From SKUL01 sp964487545 (GTDB lineage Bacteria > Bacteroidota > Bacteroidia > Flavobacteriales_D > SKUL01): a stretch of DNA of 64,000 nt. Numbering within the stretch: position 1 is the stretch's first letter; each line of letters begins with the position of its first letter. A model generated the notes under the pieces. The model made no database searches. It was not told the origin of the DNA and saw only the letters and a program-made list of their open reading frames with translations. Below are positions 15,500 to 24,427 of this stretch, in pieces. Where the stretch lies: contig CAZARI010000014.1 of NCBI GenBank assembly GCA_964487545.1, forward strand, positions 1 through 64,000, written 5' to 3'. The position numbers and the translations under genes are program-made.

Positions 15500-18316
15500 A
15501 TGACCAAAAATCAGCACATTGAAGTTCGGGGCGCTCGGGTTCACAATCTCAAAAACATTGATGTTTCTATACCCAGAAATCAATTGGTGGTCATCACCGG
15601 ATTGAGCGGCAGCGGAAAATCGTCGCTCGCCTTCGACACCATATACGCAGAAGGGCAACGACGCTACATTGAGACATTTTCGGCCTATGCGCGGCAGTTT
15701 TTGGGCAATCTGGAAAGGCCGGATGTCGATAAGATATCGGGGTTAAGTCCGGTGATTTCAATCGAACAAAAGACCATCAGCAAAAACCCGCGCTCCACAG
15801 TAGGTACCATCACAGAAATTTACGACTTTCTGCGTCTGCTATTTTCGCGTGCTGCCAATGCCTATTCGTACAACACAGGCCAAAAAATGGTGCGCTATTC
15901 TGAGCAGCAAATTGTCGATCTGATACTCGAAAATTACCGCGACCAGAAAATTATGATTCTGGCACCGGTAGTAAAAGGTCGAAAGGGCCACTACCGTGAA
16001 TTGTTTCAACAAATTATTCGTCAAGGATTTATCCGCGCCCGCGTTGATGGTAAAATTGTAGAACTGCAACAGGACATGAAGCTTGACCGCTATAAGGTGC
16101 ACGATATCGAAATGGTGATCGACCGGCTAGTGGCAGATCATAGCCAGGAAAACCGTCTTCGCGAATCGTGCAAAACAGCGCTGCGTCACGGCAAAGGAAC
16201 CTTTCTCGTAATGGATGCCGATACCGAAGAAGTACGCTATCTCAGCAAGCACCTTATGTGTCCTACTACCGGAATTTCGTACAACGAACCCGAGCCCAAT
16301 CTTTTCTCTTTCAACTCGCCCTACGGCGCCTGTAGCAAATGCAACGGACTGGGAGAGATCTCTGAAATTGACCTGAACAAGGTGGTGCCAGATAAGAAAC
16401 TAAGTGTTCGCAATGGGGGTATTGCACCACTCGGCACCTACAAAAACAACTGGATTTTTAAACACGTAGAAACGCTGCTTGAACAAAACGACCTGAACTT
16501 GGACACACCAGTTGGCGAGTTTGACGACGACATTCTGAGCAAACTGCTTTACGGAACCGACGATCAAATTGTGATTAAAAGCTCCATCGGCCTCAGCGAC
16601 TACCAAACCAATTACGAAGGAATCATCAATTTTCTGTTGCGACAAGCAGAAGAAAACACCTCAAAGACCATTCAGCGTTGGACACAGGGTTTTATGAACA
16701 CCATTACCTGCCCCGTATGCAACGGCAGCCGTCTCAAAAAAGAGGCACTCAACTTTAAAATTGACAACCATAACATCCACGACCTCACCTCGATGGGACT
16801 GAGAGAATTTGCGGATTATTTTGCTGACATCGAGGAAAAAATGGACGAACGCCAGAATACCATTGCGCGTGAAATCCTGAAAGAAATTCGCAACCGCACC
16901 CAGTTTTTGCTGGATGTGGGTCTGGAGTATCTGACACTGAATCGTAGCTCCAAAACACTTTCTGGCGGGGAAGCCCAGCGCATTCGCCTCGCCACGCAAA
17001 TTGGCTCCAAACTGGTAGGTGTGCTCTACATTCTAGACGAACCCAGCATTGGTCTGCACCAACGGGACAATACCCGCTTGATCAATTCATTGAAAAAACT
17101 TCGAGACGCTGGCAATTCGGTCATTGTGGTGGAACACGACAAGGAAATGATTATGAGTGCCGATCACCTTCTGGATATTGGTCCAGCAGCAGGTATTCAC
17201 GGTGGCAAAGTAATGGCTTCGGGGCATGTTTCTCAATTTGACGGCGTAAAATCTTTGACTGCCGAATACCTTTTTGACCGCAAAAAAATTGAAGTTCCCA
17301 AAACCCGTCACAAAGGCAATGGACAGGAGCTGGTGCTGACTGGCGCCCAGGGACACAATCTAAAAGACGTAGCCGTTGGTTTTCCGTTGGGAACTTTTAT
17401 CTGTGTTACCGGTGTTTCGGGAAGTGGAAAGTCTTCGCTCATTAACGGAACCCTCTATCCAATTCTCAACCAACATTTTTACCGCGGCGTAAAGAAGCCG
17501 TTGCCCTACAAAAAAATAAAAGGGTTGGAGCACGTCGATAAGGTAATTGAAATCGACCAGTCGCCTATTGGGCGTACACCGCGATCGAACCCAGCTACCT
17601 ATACCGGTATTTTCAACGAAATTCGCGCGTTGTTCACACAGCTACCCGAGGCGAAAATCCGTGGTTACAAGCCCGGTCGGTTTTCTTTCAACACCAAAGG
17701 CGGACGCTGTGAAACGTGCAAAGGCGCCGGAGTGCGAACCATTGAAATGAATTTTTTGCCGGATGTTTATGTCACCTGCGAAAGTTGTGCTGGCAAACGC
17801 TACAACCGCGAAACGCTCGAAGTCAGGTATAAGGGCAAATCCATTTCAGACGTGTTGAACATGACCGTGGAGCAGGCGCTTGAATACTTCTCTGAGATCC
17901 CCAAAATAAACTCAAAGCTGGTCACCCTAAAGGAAGTTGGCCTTTCCTATCTCACACTCGGCCAACAGAGCACTACCCTTTCTGGCGGAGAAGCACAGCG
18001 CGTAAAGCTATCGGGCGAATTGTCGAAACGCAGTACTGGCAACACCTTTTACATTCTCGATGAGCCCACCACCGGACTACATTTTGAAGATGTGCGTATG
18101 TTGATTGATGTTTTGTATAAGTTGCGCAACAGCGGAAACACCGTGTTGGTTATTGAACACAACATGGATATTATTAAAGTGGCCGATCACCTCATTGATC
18201 TTGGCCCCGAAGGCGGAGAACGCGGCGGAGAAATACTATTTACCGGAACTCCCGAAGAACTTGTAAATTCACAAGTTGGCCACACCGCCAGATATTTAAA
18301 AGACGAATTAAAATAA
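15500..18316 (+). CDS. uvrA: Excinuclease ABC subunit A
   Basis: 938 residues, full length. Two ABC ATPase modules: Walker A GLSGSGKSSLAFD (about 32-44) and GVSGSGKSSLING (about 638-650); signatures LSGGEAQRIRLATQ and LSGGEAQRVKLSGEL; Walker B LDEPSIGLH and LDEPTTGLH. Zinc modules are at CPVCNGSRL and CETCKGAGVRT...CESCAGKR. The first zinc site reads CPTTGIS...CSKCNG, with the second cysteine replaced by threonine, a feature I associate with Bacteroidota UvrA generally. It recognises DNA damage with UvrB in nucleotide excision repair. A LOG-family gene follows 6 bp downstream. Confidence 0.98.
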   Translation: MTKNQHIEVRGARVHNLKNIDVSIPRNQLVVITGLSGSGKSSLAFDTIYAEGQRRYIETFSAYARQFLGNLERPDVDKISGLSPVISIEQKTISKNPRSTVGTITEIYDFLRLLFSRAANAYSYNTGQKMVRYSEQQIVDLILENYRDQKIMILAPVVKGRKGHYRELFQQIIRQGFIRARVDGKIVELQQDMKLDRYKVHDIEMVIDRLVADHSQENRLRESCKTALRHGKGTFLVMDADTEEVRYLSKHLMCPTTGISYNEPEPNLFSFNSPYGACSKCNGLGEISEIDLNKVVPDKKLSVRNGGIAPLGTYKNNWIFKHVETLLEQNDLNLDTPVGEFDDDILSKLLYGTDDQIVIKSSIGLSDYQTNYEGIINFLLRQAEENTSKTIQRWTQGFMNTITCPVCNGSRLKKEALNFKIDNHNIHDLTSMGLREFADYFADIEEKMDERQNTIAREILKEIRNRTQFLLDVGLEYLTLNRSSKTLSGGEAQRIRLATQIGSKLVGVLYILDEPSIGLHQRDNTRLINSLKKLRDAGNSVIVVEHDKEMIMSADHLLDIGPAAGIHGGKVMASGHVSQFDGVKSLTAEYLFDRKKIEVPKTRHKGNGQELVLTGAQGHNLKDVAVGFPLGTFICVTGVSGSGKSSLINGTLYPILNQHFYRGVKKPLPYKKIKGLEHVDKVIEIDQSPIGRTPRSNPATYTGIFNEIRALFTQLPEAKIRGYKPGRFSFNTKGGRCETCKGAGVRTIEMNFLPDVYVTCESCAGKRYNRETLEVRYKGKSISDVLNMTVEQALEYFSEIPKINSKLVTLKEVGLSYLTLGQQSTTLSGGEAQRVKLSGELSKRSTGNTFYILDEPTTGLHFEDVRMLIDVLYKLRNSGNTVLVIEHNMDIIKVADHLIDLGPEGGERGGEILFTGTPEELVNSQVGHTARYLKDELK

Positions 18317-18322
18317 ATTTGA

Positions 18323-19036
18323 ATGGAACAGGATAATGATAAGAAGATAAAAAAGGCCTTTAAGCAACGAAGCTGGAACGAAATAAAAACCAATGACAGC
18401 TGGGCAATCTTTAAAATCATGTCGGAGTTTGTGGAAGGTTATGAAAAAATGAGCCGGATAAAACCGTGTGTAACCATATTTGGTTCTGCACGCACTCAGT
18501 CCGACCACCCCAATTACAAACTCGCAGAACAACTTGGCTACGAACTGGGTCAAAACGGATACGGCGTAATCACCGGTGGTGGTCCGGGGGTAATGGAAGC
18601 CGCCAACAAGGGTGCCAACCGAAGCGGAGGAGCTTCTGTTGGCCTGAACATCGATTTGCCGTTTGAGCAAAATTCCAATCAATATGTGGACAAAGACAAA
18701 AATCTTGTTTTTGATTATTTCTTTGTCCGAAAAGTGATGTTTGTAAAATACTCGCAAGGTTTCATCGTCCTTCCCGGCGGATACGGCACACTGGATGAGG
18801 TGTTTGAAGCACTCACCCTAATTCAGACCGATAAAATTGGACGGTTTCCTGTAATCCTGGTTGGAAAAGCATTTTGGGGCGGACTGGTCGAGTGGATGGA
18901 AACCACATTACTGCAGGCCAACAACAACATTCACGCTGAGGATCTCGATATTTTTCACCTGGTAGACACCCCAGAAGAGGCCATCGAAATCATCAATACC
19001 TTTTACAGCAAATACATGCTGCGACCCAACTTCTAA
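18323..19036 (+). CDS. LOG-family protein (nucleotide 5'-monophosphate phosphoribohydrolase-like)
   Basis: 237 residues with a Rossmann-like fold. The family signature pair is intact: GGGPGVMEAANKGA near residue 87 and PGGYGTLDEVFE near 150. Members hydrolyse cytokinin riboside monophosphates or other purine nucleotide N-glycosidic bonds; the bacterial physiological substrate is often unknown. An N-terminal extension of about 45 residues (helical, charged) precedes the core, as in the Bacteroidota group. It is probably co-transcribed with uvrA (6 bp gap). Confidence 0.88.
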   Translation: MEQDNDKKIKKAFKQRSWNEIKTNDSWAIFKIMSEFVEGYEKMSRIKPCVTIFGSARTQSDHPNYKLAEQLGYELGQNGYGVITGGGPGVMEAANKGANRSGGASVGLNIDLPFEQNSNQYVDKDKNLVFDYFFVRKVMFVKYSQGFIVLPGGYGTLDEVFEALTLIQTDKIGRFPVILVGKAFWGGLVEWMETTLLQANNNIHAEDLDIFHLVDTPEEAIEIINTFYSKYMLRPNF

Positions 19037-19115
19037 TCGGCTACATCCCGATCGTTTTAACATCCTGCTGTTTGTAAATAGCCATTAACCGCTTAAGCAG
19101 CAGATTGAATTCAGG

Positions 19116-19123
19116 TAGCTTTG
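19116..19123 (+). promoter_or_regulatory. -7 promoter element for the SPOR-domain gene pair
   Basis: TAGCTTTG, a perfect TAnnTTTG, 30 bp before the ATG at 19154. No TTTG was found at the expected spacing upstream. Confidence 0.4.
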
Positions 19124-19153
19124 TTAGCATACCTAAATTCAATCCATTCGGTT

Positions 19154-20533
19154 ATGGTAAAAAGTGTACTTATCCTTATTAACCTCGGTGTAATGGCAGT
19201 ACTGAATTTATTGTTTTTTCAACAAATTGACATTCAGCACCAGATTCCAGCACAACTCGCACCGGGTGAATCGACCGAGGTAGAAGTAACGATCAGCAAA
19301 GGCAAAGTATCGGGCTTTGCCAAGTTGCAAATCAACGTTGCTGACGGACTGACCATCGAAAGTATTGAAAACACAGGGGCATCATTTACATTTCACGACC
19401 AAAAAGCCAAATTTATTTGGATGTCATTACCCGAAGAAAGAACCGTAACCGTGCGTTATCGGCTCACTGCCCTGCCCAGTGCACAAGGGCCGCAAATGGT
19501 TGAAGGCAATTTTTCATACATCGATAATAATCAGCGGCTGGTTCACGAAATGCCCGTGCGATTTGTACAAACCGAAGGGGATGTCATTGCTTCAGCAACC
19601 CCTACACCGAACAACACTTCACAAGCGTTTGCTTCCATCCATCGCACGGTTGAAGCAGCAGACAACGGTCGTTTTCTCGTCACCGTAAATATCCATAAAG
19701 CGCACCTGTCTGGGTTTGCCAAAATTGAAGAAGATATTTCACACGACTTCACTGCAGCAGCTGTAAAAACTGATGAATCGGTCTTTAACATCGTCGATAA
19801 TAAAGTGAAGTTTGTGTGGTTTGATATTCCCGCAAGCAACGATGTAACGATTGCTTATCACCTGATTCCGGTGACGCAAAACCCAAATCCCGACACTAAA
19901 ATTGAAGGCGAATTTTCGTTTTTGGTGAATAATGAAACCCGCTCGGTTAAAATTGCAGATGTTCGCACCGAGATTCTTGCTGAAGAAACGACCGATCCTA
20001 TTGATGATCGCGAAATTGAAACCGAAATTGATGATGAACCCATAGCCGAGGTTCATGCCGAATCGCCCGACACTTCTGAAGAAGAACAAACCCAGAAGGC
20101 ACAGCAGGAAGAAATCGAAATGACGGAAACGCTCACAGCTACAGATGAAACTATACCGGCAGCAGAACAACCGGAAGAAATTGCGCAGGAAATGGAACCG
20201 GCACAACCTGTTGCACCTGAAACACCAGCGGTAAGAATGCCCGAAACCGACATCACATACCGGGTGCAAATCATTGCTGCAAGCAAACTGGTAGATGCGC
20301 AGTATTTCAAAAAACAACACCGATTTGAGGAAGAATATTTCGTTGAAAACCACGAGGGTTGGGTTAAATATACCACCGGAAGATTTGATGCCTATCGTGC
20401 AGCACGCGATCACCGCAACGTTCTCACCGCCCGTTATAACTTTCCCGGACCGTTTGTCACTGCCTATAACGATGGCGCAAGGATCACCGTACAAGAGGCC
20501 TTAATGATCTCTAATCAAAAATGGGTACCCTAA
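19154..20533 (+). CDS. Envelope protein with duplicated beta-sandwich-like domain and C-terminal SPOR-like domain
   Basis: 459 residues from the ATG at 19154; the frame opens at 19121 with a TTG inside the promoter region, which is rejected. A hydrophobic N-terminus (about 2-21) is a signal peptide or anchor. Two homologous domains of about 95 residues follow: one with SGFAKLQINVADGL and KFIWMSLPEERTVTVRYRL, the other with SGFAKIEEDISHDF and KFVWFDIPASNDVTIAYHL. A Glu/Thr/Ala-rich acidic linker (about 270-365) leads to a C-terminal SPOR-like domain (ITYRVQIIAAS to TVQEAL). SPOR domains bind denuded septal glycan. The duplicated domain is not one I can name. The next gene shares the SPOR-like module. 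Confidence 0.8.
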   Translation: MVKSVLILINLGVMAVLNLLFFQQIDIQHQIPAQLAPGESTEVEVTISKGKVSGFAKLQINVADGLTIESIENTGASFTFHDQKAKFIWMSLPEERTVTVRYRLTALPSAQGPQMVEGNFSYIDNNQRLVHEMPVRFVQTEGDVIASATPTPNNTSQAFASIHRTVEAADNGRFLVTVNIHKAHLSGFAKIEEDISHDFTAAAVKTDESVFNIVDNKVKFVWFDIPASNDVTIAYHLIPVTQNPNPDTKIEGEFSFLVNNETRSVKIADVRTEILAEETTDPIDDREIETEIDDEPIAEVHAESPDTSEEEQTQKAQQEEIEMTETLTATDETIPAAEQPEEIAQEMEPAQPVAPETPAVRMPETDITYRVQIIAASKLVDAQYFKKQHRFEEEYFVENHEGWVKYTTGRFDAYRAARDHRNVLTARYNFPGPFVTAYNDGARITVQEALMISNQKWVP

Positions 20534-20572
20534 GCTGCAATATGGTGGATTGTAGTAACTTTAATCGCAAGG

Positions 20573-22657
20573 ATGAGATTGCACTGGTTTAAATATATTT
20601 CACTCATAATCTGCACCATTGCTGGGCTTGGCACAGTTTCTTCTGCATTGGCTCAGGAAGCAGATACAACGCAGACCGTACTAAAACCAAGAATTGAAAT
20701 CGGCACCGGAAGGCTCTCATTTTACGGTGATGTCGGTAATAATCTACGAAGCTACAGCCCACTGGTAGGAAACTTCGGCGGCCACTTTAAAATTGGCGCT
20801 CCTCTCTATCACTTTCTCGACTTTGATGCTTACGCCATGTATGGCAAGCTCACTGTTTCGGAAACCTCCGGAAATCGTCGACTAAATTTCTCGTCGCAAA
20901 TCAGAATGATGGGGGCCGGATTGACCTACAACTTCGGCAACTTTCTAAAACCGGGATACGAAATTGCACCCTACATTTCGATTGGAATCGCGGGATTTGA
21001 ATTCCTCTCTAAAACGGATTTATACGACGGAGCCGGTAACCGCTACCACTACTGGAGCGATGGCTCCATTCGCAACCAAGCTGAAAATTCACCGCAAGCT
21101 GCCCACGCCATAGAAATTCAGCGCGACTACACGTTTGAAACCGACGTCAGGGAGCTTCGCGAAGATCAGATCGGAACCTATCCTGAACGCTCATTTGCCA
21201 TTCCAGTCGGGGTTGGGGCCGTTTTGAATCTAACCGAACACTTGCGATTACGCCTTGGGGCCGAAATGTATTTCACATTTACCAACAACATCGACGGAGT
21301 GACCGACGAAAACCGCGGAAGTGGATTCGGAAATTCCCGCAACGATTGGTTTTTATACACCAACGCCGGAATCAGCTACAACTTTGATGTTCAGAAAAAG
21401 AAACCCAAATCCGCTCCTGCCTTCACTGGCGAGGACTGGCTGGCGATGGATGATGAGGATCAGGATGGCGATGGAGTGAGCGACATGACCGACCTTTGCC
21501 CCAACACCCCGGCAGGTGTAGCGGTCGATGCGCATGGTTGTCCGGTGGATGGCGACGGTGATGGCGTGCCAGATTACCTCGATCTGGAACCGAACTCGGC
21601 AGCCAACGCCTTTGTCGATGCCGATGGAGTAACCATTTCTGACGATTACTTCCTGAACAGCTATCTGTTTTGGATTGATTCTATTTACGACATGAACTAT
21701 CTGACTTCGCGAATCGAAACCGCAAGTCTTCCCGAAAGAAAAGCCGGAAAAAAATCCGATCGAAAATTCCATTTCAAGGTAGAAGAAAACGATGGTTTAT
21801 CCACCGAAATGATTCAGCGCATCCTCAGTATTCCAGATATTCATGCGGTTGAGCACAACGATGAACACATGTTTTTAATTGGTGAGTATACCGAGTTATT
21901 CAAAGCGGTGGAGCGAAAAATCAACCTCGAAGCCGACGGCATAAGTGGTAGTGTCATAGCGTTCGACAACGGCCGCTATATTGCTGTGGATGATGAATCC
22001 GCTCCAATTGAAGCCGATCTGCGCAGACTAACCCGTGTGGACGAGGATTACGATGATGAACTTTCTGAACCCACTTTGGATGTTGTTTATCGTGTTCAAA
22101 TTGGCGCTTTTGAAAATCCGTTGAGCCGTGATATTTTCTCGGATGTACACAGCCTGATCACCATCAAAGGAACCGATGGGCTGACCCGATATGTGAGCGG
22201 TTCGTTTACAGATCTTCAGAGTGCCGCAAACCACAAGGTAGATCTGTTGTTGGGTGGGTTCGAAGGTGCATTTGTAACAGCCTACCGCGGCGGGAAAAGA
22301 ATTTCCCTGACCGAAGCCGGAGCCATTGTTTCGGGAACAGACGACCGTACACAAGAAGTGTCCTCACCGAGTTTTGACTTATCTCTCGTTAAATTTAGGG
22401 TGCAAATTGCCGCCTATCGCGACGAAGTTCCAACCGATATTCTCGATCAGTTTATTGAGCTTGGGGAAATTCGTCCCATGCGCGGAGCCGACGGCGCCAC
22501 CCGCTACGTCTTTGGCGAGTTCGATAATTATCAGGCGGCAGCACAAGCCAAAGAGCGAATTGCCTCAGAACAGTTCAAAGATGCTTTCGTTATTGGTGAT
22601 TTCAACGGTCAATTGATTACGGCACAGGAAGCTATTCAAATGCTCAATCAGAACTAA
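20573..22657 (+). CDS. Outer-membrane beta-barrel protein with thrombospondin type 3 repeats and tandem SPOR-like domains
   Basis: 694 residues. A signal peptide ends near ALAQ (28). Residues about 35-275 alternate polar and hydrophobic residues as in an OmpA-type barrel. Calcium-binding thrombospondin type 3 repeats lie at about 297-345 (DQDGDGVSDMTDLCPNTPAG, DGDGDGVPDYLDLEP). Three SPOR-like units follow: a degenerate one (about 395-480), then units beginning VVYRVQIGAFENP (about 507) and VKFRVQIAAYRDEV (about 607), each ending with an FVTAY/FVIGD segment and an EA-rich helix. It probably bridges the outer membrane and peptidoglycan. It lies 39 bp after the preceding SPOR-domain gene. Downstream (22658-22735) only a short T-run and no convincing hairpin are seen. 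Confidence 0.82.
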   Translation: MRLHWFKYISLIICTIAGLGTVSSALAQEADTTQTVLKPRIEIGTGRLSFYGDVGNNLRSYSPLVGNFGGHFKIGAPLYHFLDFDAYAMYGKLTVSETSGNRRLNFSSQIRMMGAGLTYNFGNFLKPGYEIAPYISIGIAGFEFLSKTDLYDGAGNRYHYWSDGSIRNQAENSPQAAHAIEIQRDYTFETDVRELREDQIGTYPERSFAIPVGVGAVLNLTEHLRLRLGAEMYFTFTNNIDGVTDENRGSGFGNSRNDWFLYTNAGISYNFDVQKKKPKSAPAFTGEDWLAMDDEDQDGDGVSDMTDLCPNTPAGVAVDAHGCPVDGDGDGVPDYLDLEPNSAANAFVDADGVTISDDYFLNSYLFWIDSIYDMNYLTSRIETASLPERKAGKKSDRKFHFKVEENDGLSTEMIQRILSIPDIHAVEHNDEHMFLIGEYTELFKAVERKINLEADGISGSVIAFDNGRYIAVDDESAPIEADLRRLTRVDEDYDDELSEPTLDVVYRVQIGAFENPLSRDIFSDVHSLITIKGTDGLTRYVSGSFTDLQSAANHKVDLLLGGFEGAFVTAYRGGKRISLTEAGAIVSGTDDRTQEVSSPSFDLSLVKFRVQIAAYRDEVPTDILDQFIELGEIRPMRGADGATRYVFGEFDNYQAAAQAKERIASEQFKDAFVIGDFNGQLITAQEAIQMLNQN

Positions 22658-22735
22658 CAGCACTAATCGCTGCAATGCCGATTGTAGAAAGCGGGCGTGT
22701 TTGATTTAAAAATGGCGGGAATACCCTGAGTTTTT

Positions 22736-23797
22736 TTAATAGAATCGAATCACTTCGAGCACAAACGGTTCGAGGCGTTGCAACTGTTCAACACGCTCCA
22801 CTCCGGCCAGTCGATTGTTGGTTTCGGGTAAGTAATCTGCCAGTCGCGGATCGCTGGCATTTTGCGCGAGTAATCCCACCAGATAAGTAGATTTAACGAT
22901 CTGTACTCCCTCATCGGTAGCTACAAGAATGGCGACTACATTGCCATTCTTGGAAATCACCGGACCACCGGATAGGGCCTCAGCATCGGCGAGTTCTACA
23001 GCGTAATAATCAAATACGCCGTCTTTATTGAGGGCTGTAATCAGGCCTTCTGTATATACCATTTTGCCGCCTTTGCGGGCGGTGGCCATAATTTCGGTAT
23101 TCTGATAAGCCTGGGTGGTAGCAAGCCGATACGGCAGCCGGTTTTCGGAATTCCAAGCATCGGTGAGGCGAAGCACTGCCACATCGAGTCCCTGATCTTG
23201 TAGTACGATTTCTGCCCTGTACTCCGTAGAGTCGTTTTGCCGCAGCCGAAAAAATTTGGCCTCTCGCAAGGGAGAATACTGTGTAATGAAATAACCTTTT
23301 TGACTGATCATAAAAGCCGTTGGATTGCTTCCAGATGCCGCGGTTTCGTCCACCTGCTCTTCGGAGGTGGCAACGGATGGATCCACGTCTGCTTCCGCAT
23401 CGACTAATACGGATTCCTGTTCGGAATAACTTTCGGCCACTCTTGGTTCTTCGGTCTGGATTACCTGACTTCCGTTCTTGTTGAGATTCCACACCAACAC
23501 CACAACACCAACTATCACTGCCACTACGGCAATCAGTGCTAATAATTGATACTTCGCGCGATGGTCCGACACCGCATCGGTCGACCAATCTCTGGATTTG
23601 TAATTTTCGTTGAGCAACACCATCAGCTCTTCATAGCGCTTTTGCTGACGTATGTTATTTACCAGCCGTCCAAATTTCTCATACCTGAGCCGAAAATCCG
23701 AGTCGGATTCAATCCGGTGATTAAAGGTTTCCTCCTGCTCGGGTAAGAGCTCACCCCGATAGGCGCGTTCAAATAACTCGATGTCTTTTTCGGCCAT
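22736..23797 (-). CDS. Membrane protein: anti-sigma-like N-terminus fused to a degenerate HtrA/trypsin-like domain
   Basis: 353 residues. Residues 1-65 (IELFERAYRGELLPEQEETF, then FRLRYEKF) resemble the cytosolic head of Bacteroidota anti-sigma factors. A transmembrane helix spans about 83-104. An acidic linker leads to an S1C-like domain at about 158-320. Aligning TAFMISQKGYFITQYSPLREA with active homologues places Ser175 where the catalytic histidine should be. Asp205 (LDVAVLRL) and Ser276 (ALSGGPVIS) are retained. The fold is thus kept but the catalytic triad is broken, suggesting a periplasmic sensor rather than a protease (inference). One base separates its ATG from the TGA of the sigma-factor gene, so translation is coupled. 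Confidence 0.78.
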   Translation of the reverse strand: MAEKDIELFERAYRGELLPEQEETFNHRIESDSDFRLRYEKFGRLVNNIRQQKRYEELMVLLNENYKSRDWSTDAVSDHRAKYQLLALIAVVAVIVGVVVLVWNLNKNGSQVIQTEEPRVAESYSEQESVLVDAEADVDPSVATSEEQVDETAASGSNPTAFMISQKGYFITQYSPLREAKFFRLRQNDSTEYRAEIVLQDQGLDVAVLRLTDAWNSENRLPYRLATTQAYQNTEIMATARKGGKMVYTEGLITALNKDGVFDYYAVELADAEALSGGPVISKNGNVVAILVATDEGVQIVKSTYLVGLLAQNASDPRLADYLPETNNRLAGVERVEQLQRLEPFVLEVIRFY

Positions 23798-23798
23798 G

Positions 23799-24323
23799 TC
23801 AGTAATCTTCCAGAAGTTTTTTTAGTGCCTTTAACTTGCCTTTTTTTGCGCTTTCCTCAACAGAAAAACCCATTCGCAGTGCAATTTCAGAGAGTGCTAT
23901 ATTGTTGGCGTAGTGCTCGCGAACAATAGTCCTTCCGGGTTCGGGAAGTGTTTTTAGGCGAGTAGAAAGATTTTTGACCTCGGCCAAACGGGTACTGATT
24001 CGCAGTTGATCCAGTTCCTGATATTCGTGAATGTGGCGAACATTACTCTGATCCATACGTTTTTCGCGCATTAAATCATTCCAGAGGATGCGAGAGATGG
24101 AATAGATATAAGTTTTCAGATCGGAATTTTCAGGCACTACATTTTCACGAATGCGCTGAATCAGAACAAACACGGCATCGTGAAAAATATCCCGCGCCTC
24201 GTTCATGGTACCGCTGTTCTGGGTAATAAACTCCAGTATCAGCGGAAAGTTATTATGGTAAAGCTTCTGAATCGCTTTGGGACTCTGCTCTGTCAACTCA
24301 CTGAACTGAATCCTGTCCTTCAT
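23799..24323 (-). CDS. ECF-type RNA polymerase sigma factor
   Basis: 174 residues. Region sigma-2 is at about 20-85, with NEARDIFHDAVFVLIQRI and LKTYIYSISRILWNDLMRE; region sigma-4 is at about 125-172, with LPEPGRTIVREHYANN and a helix-turn-helix LSEIALRMGFSVEESAKKGK. This is the group of small Bacteroidota ECF sigma factors that are controlled by a membrane anti-sigma protein. The next gene, one base downstream, is the likely anti-sigma partner. The regulon cannot be read here; two T9SS-exported proteins encoded just upstream on the same strand are candidates only by position. Confidence 0.9.
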   Translation of the reverse strand: MKDRIQFSELTEQSPKAIQKLYHNNFPLILEFITQNSGTMNEARDIFHDAVFVLIQRIRENVVPENSDLKTYIYSISRILWNDLMREKRMDQSNVRHIHEYQELDQLRISTRLAEVKNLSTRLKTLPEPGRTIVREHYANNIALSEIALRMGFSVEESAKKGKLKALKKLLEDY

Positions 24324-24348
24324 ATCCCGGTTTTTTAGTGACGATTTT

Positions 24349-24356
24349 CAAATGTA
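24349..24356 (-). promoter_or_regulatory. -7 promoter element for the sigma/anti-sigma operon
   Basis: TACATTTG on the minus strand, a perfect TAnnTTTG, with 25 bp to the ATG at 24323. No matching -33 TTTG at 19-21 bp spacing. Confidence 0.4.
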
Positions 24357-24427
24357 ATTATACTGATACATTTTTCGGACTCACACAAAGGACTTTACCT
24401 GATTATTCGATGAATTGGGTTATTTTA

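Noticed and set aside
15500..18316. Lost zinc cysteine in UvrA as a defect
   Set aside because: CPTTGIS at the first zinc site appears to be the normal Bacteroidota form, and all other motifs are intact.
20053..20494. Long minus-strand frames opposite the SPOR-domain gene
   Set aside because: They are shadows of the Glu/Thr/Ala-rich linker coding region with Ser/Cys/Phe-rich translations and no motifs.
22658..22735. Terminator between the convergent SPOR and pseudoprotease genes
   Set aside because: There is a T-run, but only a 3-pair GGG/CCC stem precedes it.
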